Shown piece after piece: positions 32,675 to 41,492 of a stretch of DNA of 64,000 bases (the first letter of the stretch is position 1; the number at the start of each line of letters is the position of its first letter). Source of the DNA: Candidatus Rifleibacterium amylolyticum. Lineage in GTDB: Bacteria; Muiribacteriota; Ozemobacteria; Ozemobacterales; Ozemobacteraceae. The notes beneath the pieces are model-generated. The model ran no database searches, was not told where the DNA came from, and saw only the letters and a program-made list of their open reading frames with translations. Location: assembly GCA_009917695.1 (NCBI GenBank), contig JAACJG010000003.1, positions 62,001-126,000 on the forward strand. The letters run 5' to 3'. Made by a program: the position numbers and the translations under genes.

Positions 32675-33706
32675 TTATTCTGATGCCGTCATGCGCTGCT
32701 CGACTTCGGTCATCATTTCGTCAAGAAAAGCCGGGCGTTCTTTGATGGCGCGTGTTTTCTCGAACCAGGCGCGAGCCTGCTCGAGATCGCCAAGACGGCG
32801 ATAAATTTCGCCGGTCAGATAACAGAAACGCGCTTTCATTTCGGCATTGGTCTCTTTCTCGATCGCGGTTTTGAAATTTTCAGCAGCCAGTTTCTGAAAA
32901 TACTGTTCGCGTTCAATGCTTTCTTTGAGAACTTTTTCAACGTTTTGCGCGGTATCGCTGGCGAGCAGGGGCGCAATCATCTGCATGGCCTTGAGCGCAC
33001 CAGGATTTTCGCCATAGTTGCGCAACAGGAACACGGCACCGGTCAGAAAGGGAAGTTTTTCTTCCTGGCTGGCGACTGCTGCCATTTTAAGACTTTCGAA
33101 AGCTACTTCGACGTTTATCGAAGAGGCGTTGCGGTCGCGTTTCTCAAAGCGATCGGAAAATTTTGCATCGAATAATTCTGACATTCTTTTCATATTTTCT
33201 ATCGGAAACGGTATGACAGCTTCGATTCTCACTGACCAGGCAGCGTTCAGATACTGATGTGCTATATCACCGGCCGGCGCGTTCTCGAGTTTGCGCACCT
33301 GCGCGATCAGATCATACTTCGCCCAGGCCGGCATATCGATTTGATCACTGTATGAGGCAAGATCTACTGCCGGTTTGAGCGCTTTATCCTGTTTGATGGC
33401 GGCAGTAAAGGTTGCCGGCATGTTCTTTTTCGCTTCATTTGAAAAGTCGTCGATATAACCTGAAAAGCCACATTTGAGGCAGGTAGCCGGTCTGATAAGA
33501 ATTGGCGAAGAGCCCATCGGTCGTTGCATGAAATCAGTGTCGACCCCGCCAAAGTTGTTGGTAGACATAAGTTCGCGGCCGCTGAAGCTGTTGCCGCATA
33601 CCGGGCATTCGAGCTGAATCGAGCTCGATCTGGTCGCCTGTGCTACGCCCGGGCACAGCAAAATTGCTGCAATAAGTATGGCAGAACAATATCTAAGAAG
33701 ATTCAT
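32675..33706 (-). CDS. Secreted DUF2225 protein with TPR-like tail
   Basis: A 343-residue protein. A signal peptide spans residues 1-23 (MNLLRYC start, then GVAQA). Two Cys pairs follow, CPVCG and CLKCG, which probably bind zinc, as expected for DUF2225. The second half is helical and contains TPR-like units, the last being LTGEIYRRLGDLEQARAWFEKTR. I placed the start at ATG 33706 because GGAGGGG stands directly upstream and the signal peptide begins there; an upstream in-frame start would add 42 non-conserved residues. DUF2225 proteins are common in anaerobic and sensory bacteria, but their function is unknown. Confidence 0.82.
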   Translation of the reverse strand: MNLLRYCSAILIAAILLCPGVAQATRSSSIQLECPVCGNSFSGRELMSTNNFGGVDTDFMQRPMGSSPILIRPATCLKCGFSGYIDDFSNEAKKNMPATFTAAIKQDKALKPAVDLASYSDQIDMPAWAKYDLIAQVRKLENAPAGDIAHQYLNAAWSVRIEAVIPFPIENMKRMSELFDAKFSDRFEKRDRNASSINVEVAFESLKMAAVASQEEKLPFLTGAVFLLRNYGENPGALKAMQMIAPLLASDTAQNVEKVLKESIEREQYFQKLAAENFKTAIEKETNAEMKARFCYLTGEIYRRLGDLEQARAWFEKTRAIKERPAFLDEMMTEVEQRMTASE

Positions 33707-33832
33707 AAACCCCTCCATGATTGTCGCGATCCATTGCAGTTTCAGCTTATCAGGCTGTAATGGCAAAGTCAAAATCATTCCCTGGCAACTGTGATATAGT
33801 GATTGATATTTCTTTGGGTGAGGCAAGTGCAA

Positions 33833-34750
33833 GTGAAAGCAAGAATCATTCTGTTTATTATACTGTTATCGATAACGACAGCCGCCTGGGCGCAGGAAAC
33901 ACCTGCCGGTATTCTTTTTGTCGGTGCCAATGACGGCAGTTCTGAAATATATCTCTGGCAGCCGGATGGCGAAAAAGGCGTGATCAGCTCTTTAACCAGC
34001 ACAACGGCAAAAGAGGGCAATGCCTGCTGGTGGTCACATAAAGGTCTGGTTCTTGCCTCACGCGAAATGTCACCGGATCATTATGGGCTTATTGCCATGA
34101 ATGAGCGTCACGAAACTGTCTGGCAGCTCGAAGACCCTTTGGGCAGCCTTGGCTGGCCCGTTCCTTCGCCCTGGGACGATCGCATTCTCTGCGTCAGAGG
34201 CATGAGTGACGGCTCTGTACAGGCAGGTATGGTTGTATTCCCTGATGGCGGCTTCGAACCGTTTGAATTCGAAGGTCTGTCTGGCGGTCAGCTGGCCTGG
34301 TTGTCGCCGGACCGTGTTCTGTTATCGCGGGTAACTGCTGCCGGCTTTACTATCAACCAGCGTAATATCAGCAGCGGTGCCGAAGAAGTTATTGTCAGTG
34401 GCGGTCAGAACTGGCAGTGCCACGTGAACCAGACATCGGGTCGCATATTTTTTGTGCGCCGGGCCGGCCAGATCAGCAGCATTTTTGAGCTGTTCAAAGA
34501 CGCACAGGACCGCTGGCAGTATGAAAACGTCAGCAACGCGCGAACCTACGACTGGCAGCCGGGAGTCAGTCGGGATGGCGACACTCTGATTTACCGCTCA
34601 TTGCGTAACGGTCGCTTCTGTACGATTCTTCGCGACATTGCCTCTGGCGCTGAAAAACTCATCGATCTCGGCGAATTTGCGCAGGTCTATTTCCCGGTGA
34701 TTCTTGAACGTGCTGATGTCGAGCGCCTTCTCGCCGGCGCCAGCCAATGA
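33833..34750 (+). CDS. Secreted TolB-like beta-propeller protein
   Basis: A 305-residue protein with a clean signal peptide (residues 1-20, ending AWAQ). The mature part contains repeated segments such as SEIYLWQPDGEKG, HYGLIAMNERHETVW and GRIFFVRRAGQIS typical of WD40-like/TolB propellers, five or six blades in all. It would act in the periplasm as a binding platform. GTG 33833 is chosen because GAGG lies 9 nt upstream and the signal peptide starts there. It is divergent from DUF2225. The trmO gene follows 4 bp after its stop, and the two may share a transcript. Confidence 0.72.
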   Translation: MKARIILFIILLSITTAAWAQETPAGILFVGANDGSSEIYLWQPDGEKGVISSLTSTTAKEGNACWWSHKGLVLASREMSPDHYGLIAMNERHETVWQLEDPLGSLGWPVPSPWDDRILCVRGMSDGSVQAGMVVFPDGGFEPFEFEGLSGGQLAWLSPDRVLLSRVTAAGFTINQRNISSGAEEVIVSGGQNWQCHVNQTSGRIFFVRRAGQISSIFELFKDAQDRWQYENVSNARTYDWQPGVSRDGDTLIYRSLRNGRFCTILRDIASGAEKLIDLGEFAQVYFPVILERADVERLLAGASQ

Positions 34751-34754
34751 CAAA

Positions 34755-35522
34755 ATGTTCGAGTTCAAGCCGATAGGCGTGTTCAGATGCGCCCACAATT
34801 ATCATCAGGAGCAGCCGATGCAGGGCGTGCTTTCCGAAGTCGAAGGTTGCATTGAGCTGGTCAAAGGCCATAACTACGAACAGGGCCTCAAAGATCTGGC
34901 CGGTTTCGAATACATCTGGGTAATCTTCGTCTTTCATCTGAACCACAACTGGCGTCCGCTCACCAATCCGCCTTATTCTGACGGAAAAGGCAAAAAGGGA
35001 GTTTTTGCGACGCGCTCGCCTTATCGCCCCAATCCGCTTGGCATGAGCTGCGTCAAACTCACGCGCATCGAGGGCAACCGCGTTTATATCAGCGGCTCTG
35101 ACCTGCTCAATAACACGCCGGTAATCGATATCAAGCCTTATATTGCCGATTATGACAGCTTTCCAAATGCCCGTCGTGGTTGGCTCGAAAATGTCGTTAA
35201 AGAAGTCTACGATATCGAATATGAAGAAGTGGCGGCCAGAAAAGCTGAATATCTTCGCCGGCATGGCGTAAATCTGCGCGGCGTCATCATCAGCCAGCTT
35301 AGCCACAATCCGCACGATAAAACACGCAACAAATACAGCAAAAGTGCTGATTGTCTGGTTTTGCGCTTCAAATCATGGCGTCTGTTCTTCACTATTGTCG
35401 ATAAAACCGTGATCATAAAGGATATTCGTTCCGGTTACGCCGATTTCAGTTCGGTGCTTGGCAACGATAGCCCTGCCGACCTCAAGCTGCACCAGCTTTT
35501 TCAACGCCACTTCCGCCAGTAG
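34755..35522 (+). CDS. trmO: tRNA t6A37 N6-methyltransferase TrmO (TsaA family)
   Basis: A 255-residue SAM-dependent enzyme that methylates N6-threonylcarbamoyladenosine at tRNA position 37. The N-terminal TsaA beta-barrel is clear: FKPIGVFR, then DLAGFEYIWVIFVFHLN, and the diagnostic KGVFATRSPYRPNPLGMS (shown as GVFATRSP and RPNPLG) with LTRIEG. The IDIKPYIADYD element closes the domain. The last 90 residues are a C-terminal extension seen in many TrmO proteins. ATG 34755 gives the standard N-terminus. It has no good ribosome site and may be coupled to the gene before it. Confidence 0.9.
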   Translation: MFEFKPIGVFRCAHNYHQEQPMQGVLSEVEGCIELVKGHNYEQGLKDLAGFEYIWVIFVFHLNHNWRPLTNPPYSDGKGKKGVFATRSPYRPNPLGMSCVKLTRIEGNRVYISGSDLLNNTPVIDIKPYIADYDSFPNARRGWLENVVKEVYDIEYEEVAARKAEYLRRHGVNLRGVIISQLSHNPHDKTRNKYSKSADCLVLRFKSWRLFFTIVDKTVIIKDIRSGYADFSSVLGNDSPADLKLHQLFQRHFRQ

Positions 35523-35556
35523 TGTTACAGATGCGTGGACGCGGAGATTACATCGC

Positions 35557-35573
35557 CTGACCCGCCGGGTCAG
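35557..35573. terminator. Hairpin between convergent genes
   Basis: CTGACCC (35557-35563) and GGGTCAG (35567-35573) form a tight 7-bp hairpin overlapping the stop of the minus-strand gene. There is no T-run on either side, so termination is only possible. Confidence 0.35.
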
Positions 35574-37882
35574 CGCAATACTGATTCTTTTATGAAAATC
35601 GGCAGCAGACTTGAATACTGGTCGGTCCAGACTTTTATATCTGATTCAGAAGCATTAACCAGAACCCATCGGTTTTTAGCTATGCTCTGCAGCTCCAGCA
35701 GAGGTTCTTCTGTTTTTGCCAGAACCACATACTCACATTTATCGCGATAGAGATTTTCTTTTGCCGTGGCGTCGAAATCGTAGTCACTTATGTGCAGCAT
35801 GGCCAGATTTTGTGAGCAGGCAATGGCCTTTAGCGCCCTGGCTATTTTCAGGTAGCGATTCGAAACGTGAAAAACAATCATACCGTTGCTCTTGATTCGT
35901 GACAGATAAAGCTGAATTGCCTCGAGTGTCAGCAGATGGGTTGGAATTGCAACTGATGAAAACGCATCGATAAAGATTATGTCAAACTTTCCCTCGGGTT
36001 CTTCTTTAAGTTTCAGGCGGCCATCGCCTTCTATAATACGGCATTGCGAGGCATAATCGGTCGTATAGGTAAAAAGCACATCTGTATCTGCCATGAAACT
36101 GATTACGTCGGGATCAATTTCAATAAAGGTGAATTCCTGACCAGGCAAAGAATAAGCTGCCATCGATCCGATGCCGAGACCAATTATACAGGGCTTGAAA
36201 TCTGGTTTTCGCGTTTGTGGCAAAGCGAAAATATCGCCGACCGGGCCGGCCGGATGATAATAGAGAAGGGGTTTGAGGCGAAGAGGATAAGAGATAACCT
36301 GAAGTCCATGCATGGTAGCACCATTCGTCATTACGCGTGAAAGATTCTTGTCTGACGAAGTCACTTCTTTTTTGCCGAAAAAATTACGCGTCTGTAACAG
36401 AATCGCAGGTGATTTGCCGATATTGTAGACAAAAAGAGCGATCATCATTGTGCCTGAGATTACAAAAAGACCTCTTTTGGGTTCAGGTTTAAGAACATAA
36501 AGCTGTGTGGCTGTCACTAAAATCAGCAGACCCGCTCTGATATAGTTGCCAAAATTACTTAAGACGTCCAGAATAGACGACCAGATGGAGACGTTAACGT
36601 CAATTGCATACATTAGAGCCAGTTTGCGAAAATAGTCAGGCATGTCAATTTCGTTGATGGTAACAAGGCTTGTGCTGATAATTAATCCAGAAATCAAAAG
36701 AACAGGCAGCCTTAGCGGCGTTTCAGGTGTTTTGTGATGCTTTTCCATTTTGTGAGTGCTGTAAAGAAAGAGAGCGGCGGCGGCTATTATCAGAGAGTAC
36801 TCAGTAAAATCTGTGAATATTGTTGGAGCAATCAAAGAATTGAAAAATCCTCCCAGAACGCCACCAAGAGATATCCATGCGTAGAAGTCTGTGAGGTGAT
36901 TTATTGAAGGCCTGGTTTTTGCCAGATAACTGTGACAATAAAGCGATATGGCAAAAAGAATGCTGAAATTGAGAACAATGCCTGGCAACAATGGATCGGT
37001 TCCTTTAATAAAATAGGTCAGAGGAAAAGAAACTATTGCCAGAACAGCCATTTTTTCAATTAGCCCGAATGGCAGATTATAACTTGAAAATGCCAATGCA
37101 AAAGTTGCCAGATAAATCATCAGAGGCATAACCCATAACAGCGGAACAGGAGCAATGTCGGTAGTGAGATAAAGCGTGACGCCCAGCAGCAGACTGGAAG
37201 GAATGAAAGCTGCTGCAACCCAGTTCTTTATAATCTGGCCTTGCAACGGTTGGCGAGAGAGTTCTGTGGGACGGTTGCTTGAATGATTGATCCCGTTTCT
37301 GGTTTGCAATCGGCATATAAGCAGCAATATAAGCAGAGTTATATATAGAATCATCCATAACAGGCTCTGTTGTGATAGATCCAGAGTCGTTTCGATCAAT
37401 ATGGGATATGACAGAAGAGCGGCGAAACTGCCAATATTACCAGCTGTATAGATGAAGTATGGATTTTGCGAATCATTGTGTCCGCTCAGGGAAAACCATA
37501 CTTGGAGAAGCGGCGACAGGGTTGCGAGAAGGAAAAATGGCAATGCCACGTTTTTGAGAAGTTTAAATAGAATCCATAACGAAGGATGCGACGGCACTGT
37601 TTCACTGAAGTCAAGATTGAAAGGCAGTACCACAAATGTCATTATGGCAAGCAGAAGATGAACGAATGTTTGAACTCTCAATCCGAACTTTTTCAAAGAC
37701 AGATGGGTATAAACATAACCAGTCAGAACCAGCAGCTGGAAAAAGAACATGCAGGTGTTCCAGACAGCTGGTGCGCCTCCTACGTCTGGCAGAAGCATTT
37801 TCCCAATCATTGGTTGAACGAGAAAAATGAGAAATGCCGAAATGAAAGACGTTATGGAAAATAATAGAGCCAAACCACCCAC
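35570..37882 (-). CDS. Membrane-fused spermidine synthase-like protein
   Basis: A 770-residue fusion. Residues 1-500 hold about 12-14 membrane helices. They begin with the characteristic FLVQPMIGKMLLPDVGGAPAVWNTCMFFFQ segment (shown as VQPMIGKMLLP and GGAPAVWN) of the MFS-like spermidine synthase group. Residues about 540-770 are a class I methyltransferase fold like SpeE: GLGIGSMAAY, the acidic FIEIDPDV, EGDGRLKL and IFIDAFSS. The true product is uncertain, since polyamine specificity residues are not clear and some relatives are not polyamine enzymes. The start is a GTG with a GGTGG-rich leader. It is divergent from the lipoprotein gene. Confidence 0.85.
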   Translation of the reverse strand: MGGLALLFSITSFISAFLIFLVQPMIGKMLLPDVGGAPAVWNTCMFFFQLLVLTGYVYTHLSLKKFGLRVQTFVHLLLAIMTFVVLPFNLDFSETVPSHPSLWILFKLLKNVALPFFLLATLSPLLQVWFSLSGHNDSQNPYFIYTAGNIGSFAALLSYPILIETTLDLSQQSLLWMILYITLLILLLICRLQTRNGINHSSNRPTELSRQPLQGQIIKNWVAAAFIPSSLLLGVTLYLTTDIAPVPLLWVMPLMIYLATFALAFSSYNLPFGLIEKMAVLAIVSFPLTYFIKGTDPLLPGIVLNFSILFAISLYCHSYLAKTRPSINHLTDFYAWISLGGVLGGFFNSLIAPTIFTDFTEYSLIIAAAALFLYSTHKMEKHHKTPETPLRLPVLLISGLIISTSLVTINEIDMPDYFRKLALMYAIDVNVSIWSSILDVLSNFGNYIRAGLLILVTATQLYVLKPEPKRGLFVISGTMMIALFVYNIGKSPAILLQTRNFFGKKEVTSSDKNLSRVMTNGATMHGLQVISYPLRLKPLLYYHPAGPVGDIFALPQTRKPDFKPCIIGLGIGSMAAYSLPGQEFTFIEIDPDVISFMADTDVLFTYTTDYASQCRIIEGDGRLKLKEEPEGKFDIIFIDAFSSVAIPTHLLTLEAIQLYLSRIKSNGMIVFHVSNRYLKIARALKAIACSQNLAMLHISDYDFDATAKENLYRDKCEYVVLAKTEEPLLELQSIAKNRWVLVNASESDIKVWTDQYSSLLPIFIKESVLR

Positions 37883-38019
37883 CTGTAAAACGTTTGTTTA
37901 TTTTAATTTTTTGAAATGGTCTCATAGTTCTGACACTAATTCAACTCATTGAGAGATAATATCAAGACAGCATTTTAGCTCTGATTTTTAACGAATGGGC
38001 TCAGCTGCTATTGAATATG

Positions 38020-38048
38020 TTGATGTACACGCGAGGCAGTGCTAGAAT
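38020..38048 (+). promoter_or_regulatory. Sigma-70 type promoter of the lipoprotein operon
   Basis: TTGATG (38020-38025), exactly 17 nt, then TAGAAT (38043-38048). It lies 41 bp before the lipoprotein ATG and AAAGGA precedes that start. Confidence 0.75.
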
Positions 38049-38088
38049 CTTTGCGGGATCTGAATATTAAAATTGAAAAGGACGCTTT

Positions 38089-38700
38089 ATGAAAAACACG
38101 AACAGCTTTATTATAATTGCTTTTATGGCAGGCGCAATGATGGTAACCGGTTGCGGCAGCGACCCGAAAGCAGCACCATCTGCACCGGCCGGAGTTGAAT
38201 CGGCAGACGTTAAGCCCGCCGAAGTGAAAACCGACGGTGGCGCGACTAAGATAAGCCTGCCGGGTGGCATTAAGATTGAGACCGGCGAAGGCGGCGCCAA
38301 GGTGAACATGCCCGGAATCAGTATTGACTCGACCGAGTCTGGGGCAAAAGTAAGCCTGCCCGGCGTCACTGTAGATGCCGCCGGCGATAATGCCAAAGTC
38401 AGCCTGCCCGGCGTAACGGTTAATGCTGATGGTGATGCTGCCAATGTCGATGTGGGCGGAATCAAGATCAACAAAGATGGCGACAGTAGCAGCATCAATA
38501 TCGGCGGCATGAAGATCGATGTAGACGGTGACGATGCCAGCATAGATGTGCCCGATGTCGATACCGCAGTAGAAGCAGCTGAAAAAGCTGCCGAAGAGGC
38601 TGAAAAAGCCGCCGAAGCAGCAGAAAAAGCGGCTGAGCAGGCTGCTGAAGAAGCAGAAAAGGCTCTTGAAGAAGCTGGTTTGGGCGAAGGCGAAGAATAA
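38089..38700 (+). CDS. Repeat lipoprotein with beta-repeats and Ala/Glu coiled coil
   Basis: A 203-residue lipoprotein. The signal peptide ends in the lipobox MVTGC with acylated Cys22. After a Pro/Ala linker come about seven units of 16 residues (about 50-160) on the pattern xxAKVxLPG[IV]x[IV]xxxx, for example SGAKVSLPGVTVDAAG. Later units exchange LPG for VGG or IGG, and Asp/Gly turns increase. Such short strands separated by turns suggest a beta-solenoid. The last 45 residues are almost only Ala, Glu and Lys (AAEKAAEEAEKAAE) and form a long charged helix. The first base of the next gene's ATG is its stop's last A. Function unknown; a surface or periplasmic spacer is an inference. Confidence 0.8.
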   Translation: MKNTNSFIIIAFMAGAMMVTGCGSDPKAAPSAPAGVESADVKPAEVKTDGGATKISLPGGIKIETGEGGAKVNMPGISIDSTESGAKVSLPGVTVDAAGDNAKVSLPGVTVNADGDAANVDVGGIKINKDGDSSSINIGGMKIDVDGDDASIDVPDVDTAVEAAEKAAEEAEKAAEAAEKAAEQAAEEAEKALEEAGLGEGEE

Positions 38701-39812
38701 TGCAGATCAGGCCATTTGAGCTCGAGCGTTACTTTGCCCGACACGAATTCTCGGCAAAATATCTGCTCGGCTCAAGTGACCCCGAAGCAATGAGCATCGC
38801 AGATCTGCTGGCCTTCGAATCTGGCAGCGAAGATGCCCTTAAAAAAGTCTGGCTGGGCTATACCGAGAGTCTTGGCGACCCGGCGCTGCGCCGTGATATC
38901 GCAGCTCTGTATGAATCGGTTACACCTGAACAGATTCTGCTGTTTACCGGTGCCGAAGAACCGATTTTTGCGTTTATGCACGCGGTTCTTGAGCCCGGCG
39001 ATCATATTGTCGTGCATTTTCCCGGCTACCAGTCGCACTATTCGGTGGCGGAGTCTCGTAATATCGAGGTTTCATACTGGTGTGGCGATCCGGCTCACAA
39101 CTGGACACCCGATCTGGCAGAACTGCCGAAACTGATCAAACACAATACCCGGGCGATTCTGATCTGTACGCCACATAATCCGACCGGATACCTGTTCGAT
39201 CGCGAATCATGGAACCGGGTCATAGAAATTGCGCGTCAGCGCGGGCTATACCTGTTCTGTGACGAAGTTTATCGTGGCAGTGAGCACAACGTTGCCGACC
39301 GCCTGCCGCAGATGGCCGACCATTACGAAAAGGGAATTTCGCTCAACTGCCTGAGCAAGAACTGCGGGCTGGCAGGTCTGCGCACCGGCTGGATCGCGAC
39401 TAAAGATCGGCAGATATATAATCAGCTGGCGACTTTCAAAGACTATCTGACCATCTGCAACTGCGCTCCTGGTGAATACCTCGCCGGTATCGCCGTGCGC
39501 AATATCGACAAAATTTTTGAAACTCAGCGCCAGCGCCTGGTGCGTCATCTTGACCTGCTGGCCGCTTTTTTTGCCCGGCACGAAACCTGTTTCAGCTGGC
39601 AACGACCGCGCGCCGGAACGGTGACTTTTCCGGCCTGGCTAGGCGGCAGCGCTCTTGACCTCTGCGACCGTCTTATAGCTGAGACTGGCATAATGCTGAT
39701 TCCCGGCACTTTTTTTGATATGCCCGGCGATTACCTGCGTTTTGGTTACGGCCGCGCCAACTTTGCTGATGTGCTCGAGCGCTTTGAAAACTGGCTGATA
39801 AAGGCTGGCTGA
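38700..39812 (+). CDS. PLP-dependent class I/II aminotransferase
   Basis: A 370-residue fold-type I aminotransferase. Visible residues are Asn160 in PHNPTG, Asp188 and Tyr191 in CDEVYRG, the PLP Schiff-base Lys220 in SLSKNCGLAGLR (preceded by NCL) and Arg228. The protein resembles aspartate/alanine-type and capreomycidine synthase-like aminotransferases, but the substrate cannot be settled from these motifs. Translation is coupled to the lipoprotein gene through TAATG, an odd pairing. The STAS gene follows after 1 bp. Confidence 0.88.
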   Translation: MQIRPFELERYFARHEFSAKYLLGSSDPEAMSIADLLAFESGSEDALKKVWLGYTESLGDPALRRDIAALYESVTPEQILLFTGAEEPIFAFMHAVLEPGDHIVVHFPGYQSHYSVAESRNIEVSYWCGDPAHNWTPDLAELPKLIKHNTRAILICTPHNPTGYLFDRESWNRVIEIARQRGLYLFCDEVYRGSEHNVADRLPQMADHYEKGISLNCLSKNCGLAGLRTGWIATKDRQIYNQLATFKDYLTICNCAPGEYLAGIAVRNIDKIFETQRQRLVRHLDLLAAFFARHETCFSWQRPRAGTVTFPAWLGGSALDLCDRLIAETGIMLIPGTFFDMPGDYLRFGYGRANFADVLERFENWLIKAG

Positions 39813-39813
39813 T

Positions 39814-40173
39814 ATGAGTGAATACAGTTTTGCCACGCAGTTTTCTGGCGACCTGGTCATACTGAGGTTCGAGGGCTATTTTAACGAACAGGCCGGCAGA
39901 ACAATCAGACAGTCATTGTGCGAAGGCCCGGTTCATGAGGTTTGCAATCTCGTATTGAACCTCGAAAAAACGAGTGTAATCAATAGTCCCGGCATTACCC
40001 AGATCCTCGAGCTTGTTGAGGACTTTATCTGTGAGCGCAAAGGCCAGGTTGCTCTCGTTGGCGTATCACAGCTCTATCAGGAAGTCTTTCAGGTCGTCGG
40101 TTTAACCGGTATGGCTACAATGTGCGCTGACGAAAAATCAGCGCTGGAAAGTATTGCGATCTCTGACAGATAG
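39814..40173 (+). CDS. STAS-domain anti-anti-sigma-like protein
   Basis: A 119-residue single STAS domain, related to SpoIIAA/RsbV. The phosphorylatable residue should be Ser58 in NSPGITQILE, the usual place at the start of a helix after the LNLEKTSVIN strand. Such proteins bind an anti-sigma kinase and are released by phosphorylation. No kinase or phosphatase gene is adjacent. The membrane sensor starting at 62119 could be a SpoIIE-type phosphatase, but its catalytic end is outside the window. ATG 39814 follows the aminotransferase stop closely. Confidence 0.85.
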   Translation: MSEYSFATQFSGDLVILRFEGYFNEQAGRTIRQSLCEGPVHEVCNLVLNLEKTSVINSPGITQILELVEDFICERKGQVALVGVSQLYQEVFQVVGLTGMATMCADEKSALESIAISDR

Positions 40174-40191
40174 CCTCTTGTCTTCTGTCAG
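40163..40191. terminator. Bidirectional hairpin between convergent genes
   Basis: CTGACAGA (40163-40170) and TCTGTCAG (40184-40191) form an 8-bp stem that contains the stop codons of both converging genes. It has no strong T-run. Confidence 0.4.
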
Positions 40192-41318
40192 TCGGCAGTT
40201 ACCTGGAATGTGTAACTTAATCCGCCCACTGTTATTGTTATATAAACAGTCTGGGTGCCGAAAAGGTCATTAGAAACGGGCCAGTCAAAGTAGAGGGCAG
40301 TGTCAGACCAGGTTACGGCTGGTGAATACAATTTGTTGTCTTCATCTCTCAGTTCTACGCTGCGATCCGAATCAATGTCACCGGCAGCGCCAAAATAGTC
40401 GCCATATATGGTGATGCGGTTACCATTACTTATCGGTGTAGTTGCCTGCGCATAGTTGGTTACTGATGGTGCAGCGACGTTGACTGAGCTGTTGGTCTGC
40501 CGCCCGGCGATGGTCATTGCAATGGTTTTGTTGCCGGCACCACTGTAGATTTTTGGTATTTTGAATTGAACTGAATTATCTGACCAGCTGATGATCTGGG
40601 CGGTTACGCCATCGACGGTTATTGTTCCCTGGGTCTGACCAAAAGCCTGCCCGGTGAGGGTTATTCGGGCGCCGATATTGTCAGTGCTCGGATTGACGCT
40701 GCTTATGCTGGGTTGCGTGATGTTGAAAGAGTAGCTGTTTGAATAGCGGTAGGCGTCAAGCCAGACTACAACCGAAACCGAGTTGGCCTGTGAGTTTGCG
40801 AATTCTGGCACTACGCAGGTGATGCTGTTGTTGTTCCAGTTTTTGATCGTTGCCGTGGTGTAGTTGAAAGTGACATAGGTGCCGCTGTTCTGGGTGCCGA
40901 AATACTGGCCGCTGATGGTTACTTCGCTTCCCGGCAGACCGCTTGCGGGTGAGATATAAGATATTACCGGGCCGCCAAGGCTGAAAGGCACGCTCGAATT
41001 TGAATAAACGCCGCCGACAACCACGACAAAGTTGCCATTGTTGGGCGCATTATCAGGCAGAACCAATGCAATTTGAGTGTCTGACCAGGAACTCGGGGTA
41101 ACCGTCACGCCGGCATAACTTACCAGGCTGGTGCTTTGAACCACGCCAAAGTTGCTGCCATTGATGGTGATCATCGTGCCATAGCCGCCACTGGTCGGCG
41201 AAATTGAAGCAATTACCGGTCCGGTAGCAACATTGAGGGGTTTGCTTGAACCGCTGCTGCTGCAACCGTAGGCAAGTGCACTGATTAATACAATAACAAA
41301 CGTCAGAAATTTGTTCAT
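40188..41318 (-). CDS. IPT/TIG-repeat lipoprotein
   Basis: A 376-residue lipoprotein. The signal peptide ends in LAYGC with acylated Cys19, followed by a Ser/Gly linker. Four IPT/TIG immunoglobulin-like domains of about 80 residues follow. Each begins with a line such as ISPTSGGYGTMITINGSNFG, ISPASGLPGSEVTISGQYFG or VNPSTDNIGARITLTGQAFG. Many Trp-Ser-Asp turns (SWSDTQIALVLP, SWSDNSVQFKIP) mark the domain ends. The protein should stand on the outer membrane surface and bind protein or polysaccharide; the ligand is unknown. It is divergent from mscS. Confidence 0.88.
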   Translation of the reverse strand: MNKFLTFVIVLISALAYGCSSSGSSKPLNVATGPVIASISPTSGGYGTMITINGSNFGVVQSTSLVSYAGVTVTPSSWSDTQIALVLPDNAPNNGNFVVVVGGVYSNSSVPFSLGGPVISYISPASGLPGSEVTISGQYFGTQNSGTYVTFNYTTATIKNWNNNSITCVVPEFANSQANSVSVVVWLDAYRYSNSYSFNITQPSISSVNPSTDNIGARITLTGQAFGQTQGTITVDGVTAQIISWSDNSVQFKIPKIYSGAGNKTIAMTIAGRQTNSSVNVAAPSVTNYAQATTPISNGNRITIYGDYFGAAGDIDSDRSVELRDEDNKLYSPAVTWSDTALYFDWPVSNDLFGTQTVYITITVGGLSYTFQVTAD

Positions 41319-41492
41319 AATAGCGATTATAAGTTTGTTTTAACCAGGCGTCAATGCCACAAGCCCACATTGTACCGAGCTTGCGCAATAAAATTGTAAA
41401 GCAGTCTTTACATTCGATCTTGACTACGACTTGTCAGGGTTTGCATCTGGTTGATCAGTATGTTAGTTTTAAAGAAAAATGCCGAGGAAGTT

